NCBI GenBank assembly: GCA_903839965.1
Contig: CAIMEK010000022.1
Coordinates: forward strand, 1 to 36,164
Length of the DNA: 36,164 nt
Direction of reading: 5' to 3'
From: an uncultured Acetobacteraceae bacterium
GTDB taxonomy: Bacteria > Pseudomonadota > Alphaproteobacteria > Acetobacterales > Acetobacteraceae
The first letter of the stretch is position 1. The number at the start of each line of letters is the position of its first letter. Made by a program: the position numbers and the translations under genes. Below, piece after piece: positions 8,269 to 20,018 of this stretch. A model generated the notes under the pieces. The model was not told the origin of the DNA. It did no database searches and saw only the letters and a program-made list of their open reading frames with translations.

Positions 8269-11200
8269 ATGTTTTCAGCCACGTTTTCTCTCGTTCTGGC
8301 CCTGCTGGCCGCTCCCGCTGCCGCGGTGGCACAGACGCCCGATGTCCCGGTTGCCGCCGCGCCGTCCGATGCGACCAAGGTGCTGATTGACCAGGCGACC
8401 TACTGGATGTCGCAGAACCAGCCCGCACAAGCCCGACGCGCCCTGGACCGGTTGCTGCGGCTGGAGCCGCGCAACGCCGACGGGCTGGCGCTGCAGGCGC
8501 TGTTGCAGGCAGGCCAGGGCGACCGCACCGGGGCGCAGGCTAGTATGACGCTGCTGCGCCAGATCCGGCCCGACGACCAACGGCTGGCCACGATCGAGCA
8601 GACGTTGCGGGCCAGCGCGCTCGATTCGACAGGCCTGGCCGACGCCCGCCAACTGGCCACCGGCGGACGACCGGCGGAGGCCGTGGCGCGCTACCAGGGG
8701 CTGTTCCGCAACGGTCCGCCCCCGGGCCCGCTGGCGGTGGAATACTACCAGACCCTGGCTGCCACGCCCGGTGGGTGGGATCAGGCCCGCGAGGGTTTGG
8801 GGCGGCTCGCCGCCAATGCGCAGGACTTGCATGCGCAGTTGGCCTATGCCGAGCTTCTGACCTATCGGCCGCCGACGCGCGCCGACGGCATCGCCCGGCT
8901 TGCCGCGCTGGCACAAAACAGCCCGGTAGCCGCAGCAGCGACCAAGGACTGGCGGCAGGAGCTGGAATGGCTGCCGGTGGATACGTCCAGCATCCCTGCC
9001 TACCAGGCTTACCTCGACCACCATCCCGACAATGCCATCGCGCAGCTTCTGCAATCGGCGCGCAACCCACCACGCACTCCGGCCGACGAGGCAGCTCAGC
9101 GGCGCAGCGCCGGGTTCGCCGCACTGAACGCCGGGCGCCTGGCCGAGGCGGACACCGCCTTCCACGGGGTGCTGGCGCAGAACCCCAACGACGCCGATGC
9201 GCTGGGCGGGCTCGGGCTAGAGCGGCTGCGCCAGGGGCGTACCGAGGAGGCGCGCGAGCTGCTGAGCCGTGCCATCGCCGCCGACCCGGCCCGCAAGGCG
9301 CGCTGGGAACAGGCCTTGGCCGGAGCGAGCGTGAGTGATGACTACGCGCGCGCACGTAGTATGATCCAGCGTGGCCAGCTTGGCCCGGCCGAGCAGTTGC
9401 TGCGCGGCATCATCGGCCGCGGGGGTGATGTGGCGGGGGCGCAGGGTATGCTGGCCGATCTGTTGGTCCGCCGTGGTGATCTGCCGGGGGCCGAGGCGAA
9501 CTATCGCGCCGCGCTAACGCGCCAGCCCAACAATGCGGATTTGCTGGTGGGGATGGCGCAGGTGCTGACCCGGCAGGGCCGTGACGCCGAAGCTGACGCC
9601 TTGCTCGCGCGCATCGAGAGCACCGGCAAACGCGATGCGATCGGGCGGCTGCGCGCCGACCAGCTACGCCAGCGTGCTGCCACCCTGGCCGATCCGATGC
9701 AGAAGGTGGCGCTGCTGCGCACCGCCACCGAGGCTGACCCGTCCAATCCATGGATTAAACTCGACTTGGCGCGGGCGCTGAGCGCTAGCGGCCAAAAGAC
9801 TGAGGCACGCAATATCATGGCCGGCTTGGCGACCGGCCGCAGCACCGACGCGCTGCGCGCTTCGGCGTTGTTCGCCACCGAGGATGGTCGGCCGGCCGAC
9901 GCCGCCAGCATCATCGCCCGACTGCCGGCAGCGGCGCGTGGGCCGGATCTGCAGGGGCTGCTGGCACAGGCACAGGTGCAGACGGACATCAGCGCCGCCA
10001 TGGCACTGGCTGCCACCAGTCCGCTTGCGGCGCGGCAGAAGCTGCTCACGTTGGCAGCCGCCCCCGACCCGGATGGCGGGCGTGGGGTGGCGATCGCGCG
10101 TGCCTTCACCGAATTACGCGACCCTGCCGGTGCACGCGAGGCGCTGGCTACCGCCCAGGCGGCCACGCGCACCCCGACGCCGGCACAGCGTCTCGCCTAT
10201 GCCGGCGCGCTACTGGCCGCTGGTGACGAGACAGGTGCACGCACGCTGGTGGCCTCGCTGCAGAGCACAGGCGGGCTGACCGCCGACCAGCAGGCGGCAT
10301 TGGCACAGCTGCAGCTGGGCATGGCGGTGCGCGCGTCCGACACGCTGAACGCCGACGGGCGGCCGGCCGATGCATACGACACGCTGGCCCAGGAGCTGAC
10401 CAAGAATCCAAACGATCCAGCCCTGAACCTGGCGCTGGCGCGGCTCTACCAGAGCACACAGGATCCACGCCGAGCATTGAGCATCAGCCTGGCGGTGCTG
10501 TCGCGCAACCCCAGCGACATGATAGCGCGGCGCGCTGCTGTGTCGGCAGCGATCCAGACGCGGGCTTTCGATCGCGCCGAGGCGCTGGTGCGCGAGGGGA
10601 TGCAGCTTGCCCCCAACGACCCGCAGGTCTGGATAATATCGGCCGACCTAGCGCGGGCCCAGGGTAACAACCGGCGCGCTTTACAGGATCTGCGCACGGC
10701 CCGCTCGCTGCGTGAACAGCAGATGGGAGTGGACGCGCCACCAGCCGGCCGGCAAGGCGTGCAGGTAGCGTCGTTGATGCAGCCTCCTGGCACGCCGGAG
10801 AGCAACCCGTTCCGCCGCAGCCAGCCGACCTCGCTGTCGGATGCCTCGCCAGTGATGCCAGGACTCCCGCCGGCGGATGCGACTCTGGCCGACATCGACC
10901 GCCAGATGACCGGCCTGCGCGAGGAGCTGGCGCCGAAGGTGACGCTGGGGCCGGGACTGCGCGTGCGTACCGGTACGGCGGGGCTCGACCAGCTGAGCGA
11001 GGTGACCACACCTGTCGAGCTGATGGTGATGCCGTTCGGCCGCGGCCGCGCCACCATCATGGCGATGCCGACCTTCCTGTCGGCCGGCGAGATACCACAG
11101 AACGCCGCAAGTCAGGCCAAATTCGGCACCGCGGCGTTCGGCGGTAAGCCGCTGCCACCAAGCCAGCACGCCGAGGGCGTCGGCTTCGACGCCGCATACG

Positions 11201-12015
11201 AACTGGGTTGGCTGCGTGCCGATGTGGGCAGCACGCCAGTCGGCTTCCCGCTGCAGAGCATCCTCGGCGGGGTGGAGCTGTCACCGCAACTCGCGGACGG
11301 GGTGTTGCTGCGGCTGCGTGGCGAGCGGCGGGCAGTCACTGATTCGGTACTGTCGTATGCCGGCACGCGCGACACCACCAACCGCACGCTGTGGGGCGGC
11401 GTAACGCGGACTGGTGGGCACGGGCAGTTAGAGTTTACGTCGGGCCAGGCGAATTTCTACGCTGGTGGCGGCTGGGCCTCGGTGAACGGCACAGGCGTGG
11501 CATCCAACACCACCTTCGATTTCGGCGCCGGTGGCAATTATCCAGTGTGGCGCAACGGCAGTGATGAGGTACGGCTGGGGTTTGACCTGGTATATTTCGG
11601 CTACGACAAGAACCTGCGGTACTTCTCGTTGGGGCACGGTGGGTATTTCAGCCCGCAAAGCTATATCGCTGCGCTGATACCCGTATCGTACACCTCGCGC
11701 AGCGACACCCTGACCTGGTCGGTCGGCGGGGCGCTCGGCTATCAGACCTATCACGAGAACACCGCACCGGTGTTCCCCAACGATGCGCGGCTGCAGGCGC
11801 TACTGGTGTCGCAGGGCGGCGGCCCGACAGGGCTGACTGAATATCCGGGCCGCAACGCCTCCGGCATCACCGGTTCCGCGCGGGGCAGCGTGGAATACCG
11901 AGTGAACACGGCGTTGCTGCTGGGCGCGCGGGGAAACTACCAACACGCCGGCAATTGGAGCGAGTTCGGGGGCGCGCTGTATGCCCGTTACATCTTCAAC
12001 GGAGACACCCGGTGA
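8269..12015 (+). CDS. bcsC: Cellulose synthase outer-membrane export subunit BcsC (TPR scaffold plus C-terminal beta-barrel)
   Basis: 1248 aa; signal peptide MFSATFSLVLALLAAPAAAVAQ; many TPR-like repeats; C-terminal barrel ending GGALYARYIF. Confidence 0.95.
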   Translation: MFSATFSLVLALLAAPAAAVAQTPDVPVAAAPSDATKVLIDQATYWMSQNQPAQARRALDRLLRLEPRNADGLALQALLQAGQGDRTGAQASMTLLRQIRPDDQRLATIEQTLRASALDSTGLADARQLATGGRPAEAVARYQGLFRNGPPPGPLAVEYYQTLAATPGGWDQAREGLGRLAANAQDLHAQLAYAELLTYRPPTRADGIARLAALAQNSPVAAAATKDWRQELEWLPVDTSSIPAYQAYLDHHPDNAIAQLLQSARNPPRTPADEAAQRRSAGFAALNAGRLAEADTAFHGVLAQNPNDADALGGLGLERLRQGRTEEARELLSRAIAADPARKARWEQALAGASVSDDYARARSMIQRGQLGPAEQLLRGIIGRGGDVAGAQGMLADLLVRRGDLPGAEANYRAALTRQPNNADLLVGMAQVLTRQGRDAEADALLARIESTGKRDAIGRLRADQLRQRAATLADPMQKVALLRTATEADPSNPWIKLDLARALSASGQKTEARNIMAGLATGRSTDALRASALFATEDGRPADAASIIARLPAAARGPDLQGLLAQAQVQTDISAAMALAATSPLAARQKLLTLAAAPDPDGGRGVAIARAFTELRDPAGAREALATAQAATRTPTPAQRLAYAGALLAAGDETGARTLVASLQSTGGLTADQQAALAQLQLGMAVRASDTLNADGRPADAYDTLAQELTKNPNDPALNLALARLYQSTQDPRRALSISLAVLSRNPSDMIARRAAVSAAIQTRAFDRAEALVREGMQLAPNDPQVWIISADLARAQGNNRRALQDLRTARSLREQQMGVDAPPAGRQGVQVASLMQPPGTPESNPFRRSQPTSLSDASPVMPGLPPADATLADIDRQMTGLREELAPKVTLGPGLRVRTGTAGLDQLSEVTTPVELMVMPFGRGRATIMAMPTFLSAGEIPQNAASQAKFGTAAFGGKPLPPSQHAEGVGFDAAYELGWLRADVGSTPVGFPLQSILGGVELSPQLADGVLLRLRGERRAVTDSVLSYAGTRDTTNRTLWGGVTRTGGHGQLEFTSGQANFYAGGGWASVNGTGVASNTTFDFGAGGNYPVWRNGSDEVRLGFDLVYFGYDKNLRYFSLGHGGYFSPQSYIAALIPVSYTSRSDTLTWSVGGALGYQTYHENTAPVFPNDARLQALLVSQGGGPTGLTEYPGRNASGITGSARGSVEYRVNTALLLGARGNYQHAGNWSEFGGALYARYIFNGDTR

Positions 12016-12431
12016 CACTATTTCTGCGCGCCCTGGCGGCGGAGATCGATGGACAGGCCGGAGCGGCTGGGCGCGATGCGCTGCTTCGCGCCGTGGGACG
12101 GCGGATGGCGGCGCTGGCAGCGCTGGCGCCGTTGGCGCCGGGGGCCTCGCTGGAGGCTTTGGAGGCGGAGATGAACTCGGCGCTAGAGGCGATGGGCTGG
12201 GGGCAGGTACGGCTGATACTGCTGGAGGCAGAGCGAGCGCTGGTATTCACCCATGCCGGGCTGCCACGCACGGGCGGACTGGGTGAGCCTCCCGGGGCGT
12301 GGCTGGGAGCGGCGTTGGAGGGGTTGTACGAGGCGTGGATGGCGACGCAGCCCGGGGCTGAGGCAGGGATGGCGGCCCGGCGGACACCGGGCGGGACGGG
12401 GGAGGTTGTGGTGAGGTATGCGCGGGAGTAA
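12012..12431 (+). CDS. bcsD: Cellulose synthase subunit D (BcsD), GTG start overlapping the bcsC stop
   Basis: MTLFLRALAAEIDGQAGAAGRDALLRAVGRRMA...LEALEAEMNSALEAMGWGQVRL; position after bcsC and size ~139 aa. Confidence 0.85.
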   Translation: MTLFLRALAAEIDGQAGAAGRDALLRAVGRRMAALAALAPLAPGASLEALEAEMNSALEAMGWGQVRLILLEAERALVFTHAGLPRTGGLGEPPGAWLGAALEGLYEAWMATQPGAEAGMAARRTPGGTGEVVVRYARE

Positions 12432-12891
12432 GGATACGGTTCGAGATGCCGATGACACGGGGCGGGCGACCCAGTCAATTCGGCACCGCTGATCTATCCG
12501 CCCCCAGGAGCCCCACTCTACACGACAACGGCGCCCTTCCGGGTGGAATGCCGCACAACGTGGTGTTTCGGTAAGCGTCCGAACGCATCTCCAAAATCGG
12601 CGATGCGGCTGTGTACACTATGCCCTAAAGAAGCAGCTAACATCATTCTGACCTGCCCGTGCGGAGTCCGGCCCTGAAAAGCTGGGTAGTGCTGCCGCGC
12701 GACAATCAGGATGAGAACGCCCGACAATCAGGGTGAGAAAGCGTTCTGCCGCTTGCGGCGCAGGGAGGGCGGAGCCCGACCGGAGGCGCGAGCGGCAGAA
12801 AAGCTGGCCTGACGTTTCCCTGGGGGACGGATCGTCTGGTGATCGCGACCGACCGGGCTGTGGATGGATCCCTCGTGAAGGGATCCGCCCA

Positions 12892-13111
12892 TTGCCCGGC
12901 CGCCATGTCACCGATCACCAGATGAGGTTTTACATGACGTTCCGACAGACAGATGGCCCGGCGGTTTCCGCGGCGAAGGCGTCGATCAGCACGGCCACCG
13001 CCTATCGCTTCGAGCAGCACCACCGGCTGCCATCATCCCAGAAGGCCGTGCGGGGGCGCCGGCGTCCCGATCCGCTCGTCGACTTCTTTGACGCCGAGGT
13101 GGTGCCGATGC
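12892..13111 (+). pseudogene. istA: IstA N-terminal fragment (5' part of IS66-disrupted istA)
   Basis: (L)PGRHVTDHQMRFYMTFRQTDGPAVSAAKASISTATAYRFEQHHRLPSSQKAVRGRRRPDPLVDFFDAEVVPM; continues at 15906 as [23 protein letters not shown] once the IS66 and one TSD copy are removed. Confidence 0.85.
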
Positions 13112-13206
13112 GTAACCCTCCGGCGATGGCCGCCTGTTCGGATGAGAGTTGGTCGGCGTAGCTGCGTGGCTAACGACAGTGTTAGCCACAGGGATAGCAG
13201 CGCAGC

Positions 13207-13560
13207 ATGGTTCAGGTGAGCGTCCTGACCGGGCCGGAACGACGGCGACGGTGGAGCGAAGCACAGAAGCTGGAGTTGTTGGCTCAGGCGTTCGGGCCGG
13301 GCGGCAACCCGACTGGGACGGCGCGCCGCGCGGACGTCTGCACGAGCGTGCTGTATCGCTGGCGGCGGGCGTGCATGGCGCCGGTTGAGCCGGCGGGCTT
13401 CGCTCCGGCGGTGTTGATCGAGGGGCCGGTACCGGTGCCACAGCCGGAGCAGCGTAATGAGCCGGCGATCGTGGTGGATCTGCCTGGCGGAGCGCGGGTG
13501 AACGTGATGGCGGGTGCGCCGACGGCGCTTGTGTCGGCGACGTTGAAGGCGTTGCGATGA
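13207..13560 (+). CDS. tnpA: IS66 family accessory protein TnpA (HTH)
   Basis: RRRRWSEAQKLELLAQAFGPGGNPTGTARRADVCTSVLYRWRR; ATGA overlap with tnpB. Confidence 0.88.
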   Translation: MVQVSVLTGPERRRRWSEAQKLELLAQAFGPGGNPTGTARRADVCTSVLYRWRRACMAPVEPAGFAPAVLIEGPVPVPQPEQRNEPAIVVDLPGGARVNVMAGAPTALVSATLKALR

Positions 13561-13904
13561 TCCCGGTCCCCGCGAACATGCGGGTCTGGATCGCCACCGG
13601 CCATACGGACATGCGCCGGGGCATGATCGGGTTGGCGCTGCAGGTCCAGGAGGGCCTGAAGCGGGACCCGCACGCGGGCGATCTCTATGTCTTCCGTGGC
13701 AAGCGCGGCGACCTGATCAAGGTTCTTTGGCACGACGGGATCGGTCTATCGCTCTACGCCAAGCGGCTGGACCGAGGCCGGTTCGTATGGCCCGCGGCCA
13801 ACGGTGGGCCGGTGGCGATCACGCCGGGGCAGCTGGGCTATCTGCTTGAGGCGATCGACTGGCGTAATCCGCAACACACCTGGCGTCCGACGAGTGCCGG
13901 ATAG
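13557..13904 (+). CDS. tnpB: IS66 family accessory protein TnpB (IS66 Orf2)
   Basis: MIPVPANMRVWIATGHTDMRRGMIGLALQVQEGLKRDPHAGDLYVFRGKRGDLIKVLWHDGIGLSLYAKRL. Confidence 0.95.
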   Translation: MIPVPANMRVWIATGHTDMRRGMIGLALQVQEGLKRDPHAGDLYVFRGKRGDLIKVLWHDGIGLSLYAKRLDRGRFVWPAANGGPVAITPGQLGYLLEAIDWRNPQHTWRPTSAG

Positions 13905-13976
13905 GCCGCAATTTTCCTTGCCGGGCCTGCATTTAGGGGTACCCCAAGCGGCGGTTTTTGTGATTCCATCGGGGGC

Positions 13977-15629
13977 ATGGACCACGTGGCCATGCCCAGG
14001 TCGGAGGATGTCGAAGCGCTCAGAGCCGCGCTGGCGGCGGCCGAGGCGCGCGCCGACGAGGCGGAGGCTGAGTTGGCTGCCGCCCGCGCCCAGACCTCCG
14101 ACGACCAGGCCCAGATTGCCCATCTGAAGCTGCAGATCGCCAAGCTCCAGCGACAGCTGTTCGGAACGCGGTCGGAGCGGACGCAGCGCCTGCTCGATCA
14201 GCTCGAACTGCGGCTCGAGGAGCTGGAGGCCAGCGCCAGCGAGGACGAGATCGCCGCCGAGATGGCTGCGGCCAGGACGACGACCGTGCCGGGCTTCACC
14301 CGCAAGCGGCCCTCTCGCCAGCCCTTCCCCGAGCACTTGCAGCGCGAGCGCGTCGTCGAGCCGGCGCCCTGCGCTTGCCCGGCCTGTGGCGGGGCGCGCC
14401 TGTCGAAGCTGGGCGAGGACGTGACCGAGACGCTGGAGGTGATCCCGCGCCAGTGGAAGGTGATCCAGCACGTCCGCGAGAAGTTCTCCTGCCGGGACTG
14501 CGAGGCGATCAGCCAGGCGCCAGCGCCGTTCCATGTTACCCCGCGCGGCTGGGCCGGCCCCAACTTCCTGGCCATGCTGCTGTTCGAAAAGTTCGGCCAG
14601 CATCAGCCGCTCAACCGCCAGGCCGAGCGCTACGCCAGAGAGGGCGTGCCCTTGAGCCTGTCCACCCTGGCCGACCAGGTGGGCGCCGGCGCCGCCGCGC
14701 TCATGCCGCTCTTTAGGCGCATTGAGGCCCACGTCCTGGCCGCCGAGCGCCTGCACGGGGACGATACGACCGTGCCGGTGCTGGCCAGGGGCAAGACCGA
14801 CACCGGCCGGCTATGGGTCTATGTGCGCGACGACGGCCCCTTCGCCGGGCCGGCTCCGCCGGCAGCGGTGTTCTACTACTCGCGCGACCGCCGGGCCGAG
14901 CATCCCAAGGCCCATCTTGCCGGGTGGAGCGGCCTCCTGCAGGCCGATGCCTATGGCGGCTTCGGCGACCTCTATGCCGCCGACCGCAGGCCTGCGCCGA
15001 TATTGGAGGCGAGCTGTTGGGCGCACGGCCGCCGCAAGGTCTTCGAACTGGCCGATGTCGAGACGGCCGCCATCAAGAAGGCGCGCGGCGAGAAGCCCAA
15101 GCCGGTCTATCCGCTGGCGTTGGAGGCGGTGCGGCGCATCGACGCTCTCTTCGCCATCGAGCGTGAGATCAGTGGCCTGACGCCAGTCAAGCGCCTGGCC
15201 GTGCGCCAGGTCAGGAGCGTGCCGCTGGTCGCCGAACTTGAAGCCTGGATGACCGAGACGCGAGACAAGCTCTCGCGGGGACACGATCTGGCGAAGGCCT
15301 TGAACTACATGTTGCGCCGCTGGACGTCCTTCACCCGCTTCCTCAGTGATGGCCGCATCTGCCTGACGAACAATGCCGCCGAGCGCGCCCTGCGTGGCGT
15401 GGCCTTGGGTCGGAAGGCATGGCTCTTCTGCGGCTCCGATCGCGGCGGCCAGCGTGCCGCCGTCCTCTACAGCCTGATCGTCACCGCCAGGATGAACGAT
15501 GTCGATCCCCAGGCCTGGCTCGCTGACGTCCTCGCTCGCATCGCCGAGCATCCCGTCCAAAGGCTTGATGAGTTGCTGCCCTGGAACTGGAAGCCAGCAA
15601 GATTGCGGGCGCAATCCATGGCGGCCTGA
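13977..15629 (+). CDS. tnpC: IS66 family DDE transposase TnpC
   Basis: Coiled-coil N-terminus, FGTRSER, CPACGG zinc-finger region, HGDDTTVPVLARGKT, GRICLTNNAAERALRGVALGRKAWLFCGSDRGG. Confidence 0.96.
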   Translation: MDHVAMPRSEDVEALRAALAAAEARADEAEAELAAARAQTSDDQAQIAHLKLQIAKLQRQLFGTRSERTQRLLDQLELRLEELEASASEDEIAAEMAAARTTTVPGFTRKRPSRQPFPEHLQRERVVEPAPCACPACGGARLSKLGEDVTETLEVIPRQWKVIQHVREKFSCRDCEAISQAPAPFHVTPRGWAGPNFLAMLLFEKFGQHQPLNRQAERYAREGVPLSLSTLADQVGAGAAALMPLFRRIEAHVLAAERLHGDDTTVPVLARGKTDTGRLWVYVRDDGPFAGPAPPAAVFYYSRDRRAEHPKAHLAGWSGLLQADAYGGFGDLYAADRRPAPILEASCWAHGRRKVFELADVETAAIKKARGEKPKPVYPLALEAVRRIDALFAIEREISGLTPVKRLAVRQVRSVPLVAELEAWMTETRDKLSRGHDLAKALNYMLRRWTSFTRFLSDGRICLTNNAAERALRGVALGRKAWLFCGSDRGGQRAAVLYSLIVTARMNDVDPQAWLADVLARIAEHPVQRLDELLPWNWKPARLRAQSMAA

Positions 15630-15631
15630 CC

Positions 15632-15865
15632 ATGCAGCGCAACAAGGTCCACCACGTCTACACAGTCGGTAGCGTCGCCAAACGCCTCGGTATCGACGAA
15701 GATCTCATTCACGAGCTGACCGTTGGCCTGGAGCCCGAAGACGGCGTCATCTGGGTCTATGGGCTCGACGAAGACGATGGAACACTGGCCTTCACCGACG
15801 ACGGCGTCGAGGAGGTTCGGCTCCTCCTGGAAGAATACCGCCGCCTGGCACCCTCAAAATCCTGA
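15632..15865 (+). CDS. Small passenger protein of the IS66 element
   Basis: 77 aa immediately after tnpC and inside the IS ends: MQRNKVHHVYTVGSVAKRLGIDEDLIHELTVGLEPEDGVIWVYGLDEDDGTLAFTDDGVEEVRLLLEEYRR. Confidence 0.75.
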   Translation: MQRNKVHHVYTVGSVAKRLGIDEDLIHELTVGLEPEDGVIWVYGLDEDDGTLAFTDDGVEEVRLLLEEYRRLAPSKS

Positions 15866-18042
<2,177 letters not shown>

Positions 18043-18651
18043 CGCTTGCCACCGACAATCACACCGAACATCATCGCCTCGTTGCGATCACCAATTCTCA
18101 TCCTGATCGCCGCCCTCTCTCACCCAGATTGTCGCGCAATAGTAGTGCGGCGCGCTATTCGTTCGCATATGCGCAAGGCCAAGTTTGCGGTCGCCCGCAA
18201 CCTCGTCGTGATGCTGCTGCCGCGCGACAATCAAGGTGAGAACCGTATTGCCTCATCCGGAATGCTCCCGAGCGAGCCGGGCATTGCCTCACCAGAATGC
18301 TCCCTTGGCCGCATCAGCTTGTCAATCTCGGCGGGAGCGCAAGACCCGCTTTCCTGTTCGATCGGCAAGCCTGCTTTCCCGTCCCGACCTGGCGCCGCCG
18401 GAGCCGCGGCGCGCAGCGGAGGGGATTGGGAGGAGCGGAGCCACCCGGAGCGAGGTCCCGTCGCCGGGACGATGGATCAGGACAAGCCGCAGCTGGCTGA
18501 GCAACACCGCCGGCGAGCCGAGGGACAACCGAGGTCGGCTTGGTGGCTGATGAGGCGTGGCGGATGGTGGCCAGCTTGCCGGCTTCCTGGTCCGCTGTGG
18601 TGCGACGGCAGCAAGGGTTCAAGCTCGCCCACGATGCCGGCCATTGCGTCA

Positions 18652-18698
18652 AGCCAAAAAAACAACAAAACCGGGCCAGCCATGCTTGCACCCGGTTT
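18652..18698 (-). terminator. Putative rho-independent terminator, minus strand
   Basis: Stem AAACCGGG (18668-18675)/CCCGGTTT (18691-18698), 15-nt loop, followed on the minus strand by a T-rich tract. Confidence 0.5.
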
Positions 18699-19972
18699 CG
18701 TTGCAATCACATTCACGCACATGAGGGGACATATGGTGACACGGGTTTACTGCGCGCGGCAGTGTTAACAGAACGTTAACGCGCCCGGCCAGTTGTCAGG
18801 ATCGTTAACCGATTGCGGCAGCACAGGTATGCAGGGTTTGGGGATCTCGGTCTCGTCGCCCACAGTGGGACAGGGAACCGGACCATCGTGCTGACCTGAC
18901 CGCGCCGTCGGCAAGCCGCCAAGGCGGTGCCAGCGACTTTGTCCGGAACCGTTTGCTCCCTTAACTGACGCGATGCAAATGGGTAACGTATCTCGGGATC
19001 GAACGATCTGGACGATGGGAGATCAGCTTGGGCCGACAATTTAGCTTGCATCGCAAGCGGTATCGGTCTGCGAAGGGGCAGTTCGCTAAAATCTGAGCAA
19101 AAACGGCTGAACTTACGAATCGGGTCAGCAGGTCCCTCGTCCAGTCTGCATTGTAAGTCACAGGCGTGGGTCGCTAGGCGATTTTGATACCGGCGATTTG
19201 GCAAGTTAGTAACATTGGCGATCTTTGGCTAGCCCTGGGGCTCACGCTGGCGTCATGCCGAGCGAATTGTTGAAGGTCATGTCATTTTGGGTCTAGGCTG
19301 TCTTCCGCGGCAGACGCGAAGCTTTCCCTGCAGGATGCCTCTGGTCAAATGGCTTATGGACTTCCGCGATGCGATGGCGAGTGCTCTTCCGGCCAGGTGG
19401 CTGGGACCTTGTCCTATCAAGGCACTGCCGGTGGCGTGGACGTGTGTCCCGACAACGAGTTACCGCAACCAAGCCACGAAGATGCGGGCAACCACATTAT
19501 GTTCCCGCAAGAACGCCTGTGGTGTGGGAACAGGCGAGCGATATTACGGCCAGGTGGCAGGGGATCACCTTGAAACCCGCTTCCGTAGGCCAGAAGTTGG
19601 CGGCGTTGCGGGCGCCGGACCGACTGCCCTGGCGGGTGGCTGCGCCGCTCATCACAGTGATATCTATAGCGCTCTGGGCTGGGCTCTGGGCCGCCGGCGC
19701 TTTGCTGCTCCGACAATGAGGCTAGGGGCATCACACGCACCATCGATGTGCTGTGGTGCGCCGTTCGCAAAGCATTGCCGGTGTTCAGAGATACCGGCCC
19801 CTATCCGAAAGTGGTGAAGTGGCGCCGAATCCGATCACTCTGGTTCGCATTCTGTGGCGGTGAAGTAGCTTGCGCACTCGTGTGGTGTGAACTGCGGCAG
19901 GGCATCGCGGATCGTGTTCCAAAGGTCAGGAGTGGTGCGGGCGGCGGTTTTGCCCGTTTCGGCCATTGATCG

Positions 19973-20004
19973 AAAAAAATGTGCCATGGCCCGAACGGGC
20001 CATG
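19973..20004 (-). terminator. Rho-independent terminator downstream of the MscS-like gene
   Basis: Perfect 8-bp stem CATGGCCC-GAAC-GGGCCATG (19985-20004) with a T7 tract on the minus strand, 15 nt beyond the stop at 20019. Confidence 0.85.
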
Positions 20005-20018
20005 CGCGGTGCGGCCCT

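Noticed and set aside
12574-12620. GTAAGCGTCCGAACGC resembling an IS66-type inverted repeat
   Set aside because: Single short match without a partner end or flanking duplication.
13746-14756. 336-aa minus-strand ORF across the IS66 tnpB/tnpC genes
   Set aside because: Antisense to a well-supported transposase; low-complexity leucine/glycine-rich shadow frame.
18765-18810. Three GTTAAC hexamers
   Set aside because: Short palindromic motif; irregular spacing and no confident downstream gene, so no regulatory claim.
18776-19204. 142-aa minus-strand ORF in the IS-flanked debris
   Set aside because: No family resemblance; Arg-rich; alternative frames equally open. A terminator lies downstream, but that alone is not enough to call a gene.
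19287-19817. Overlapping ORFs of 74-176 aa, one with a C-terminal TM-like segment (LITVISIALWAGLWAAGALLL)
   Set aside because: Competing frames without homology I can recognise; likely degraded sequence.
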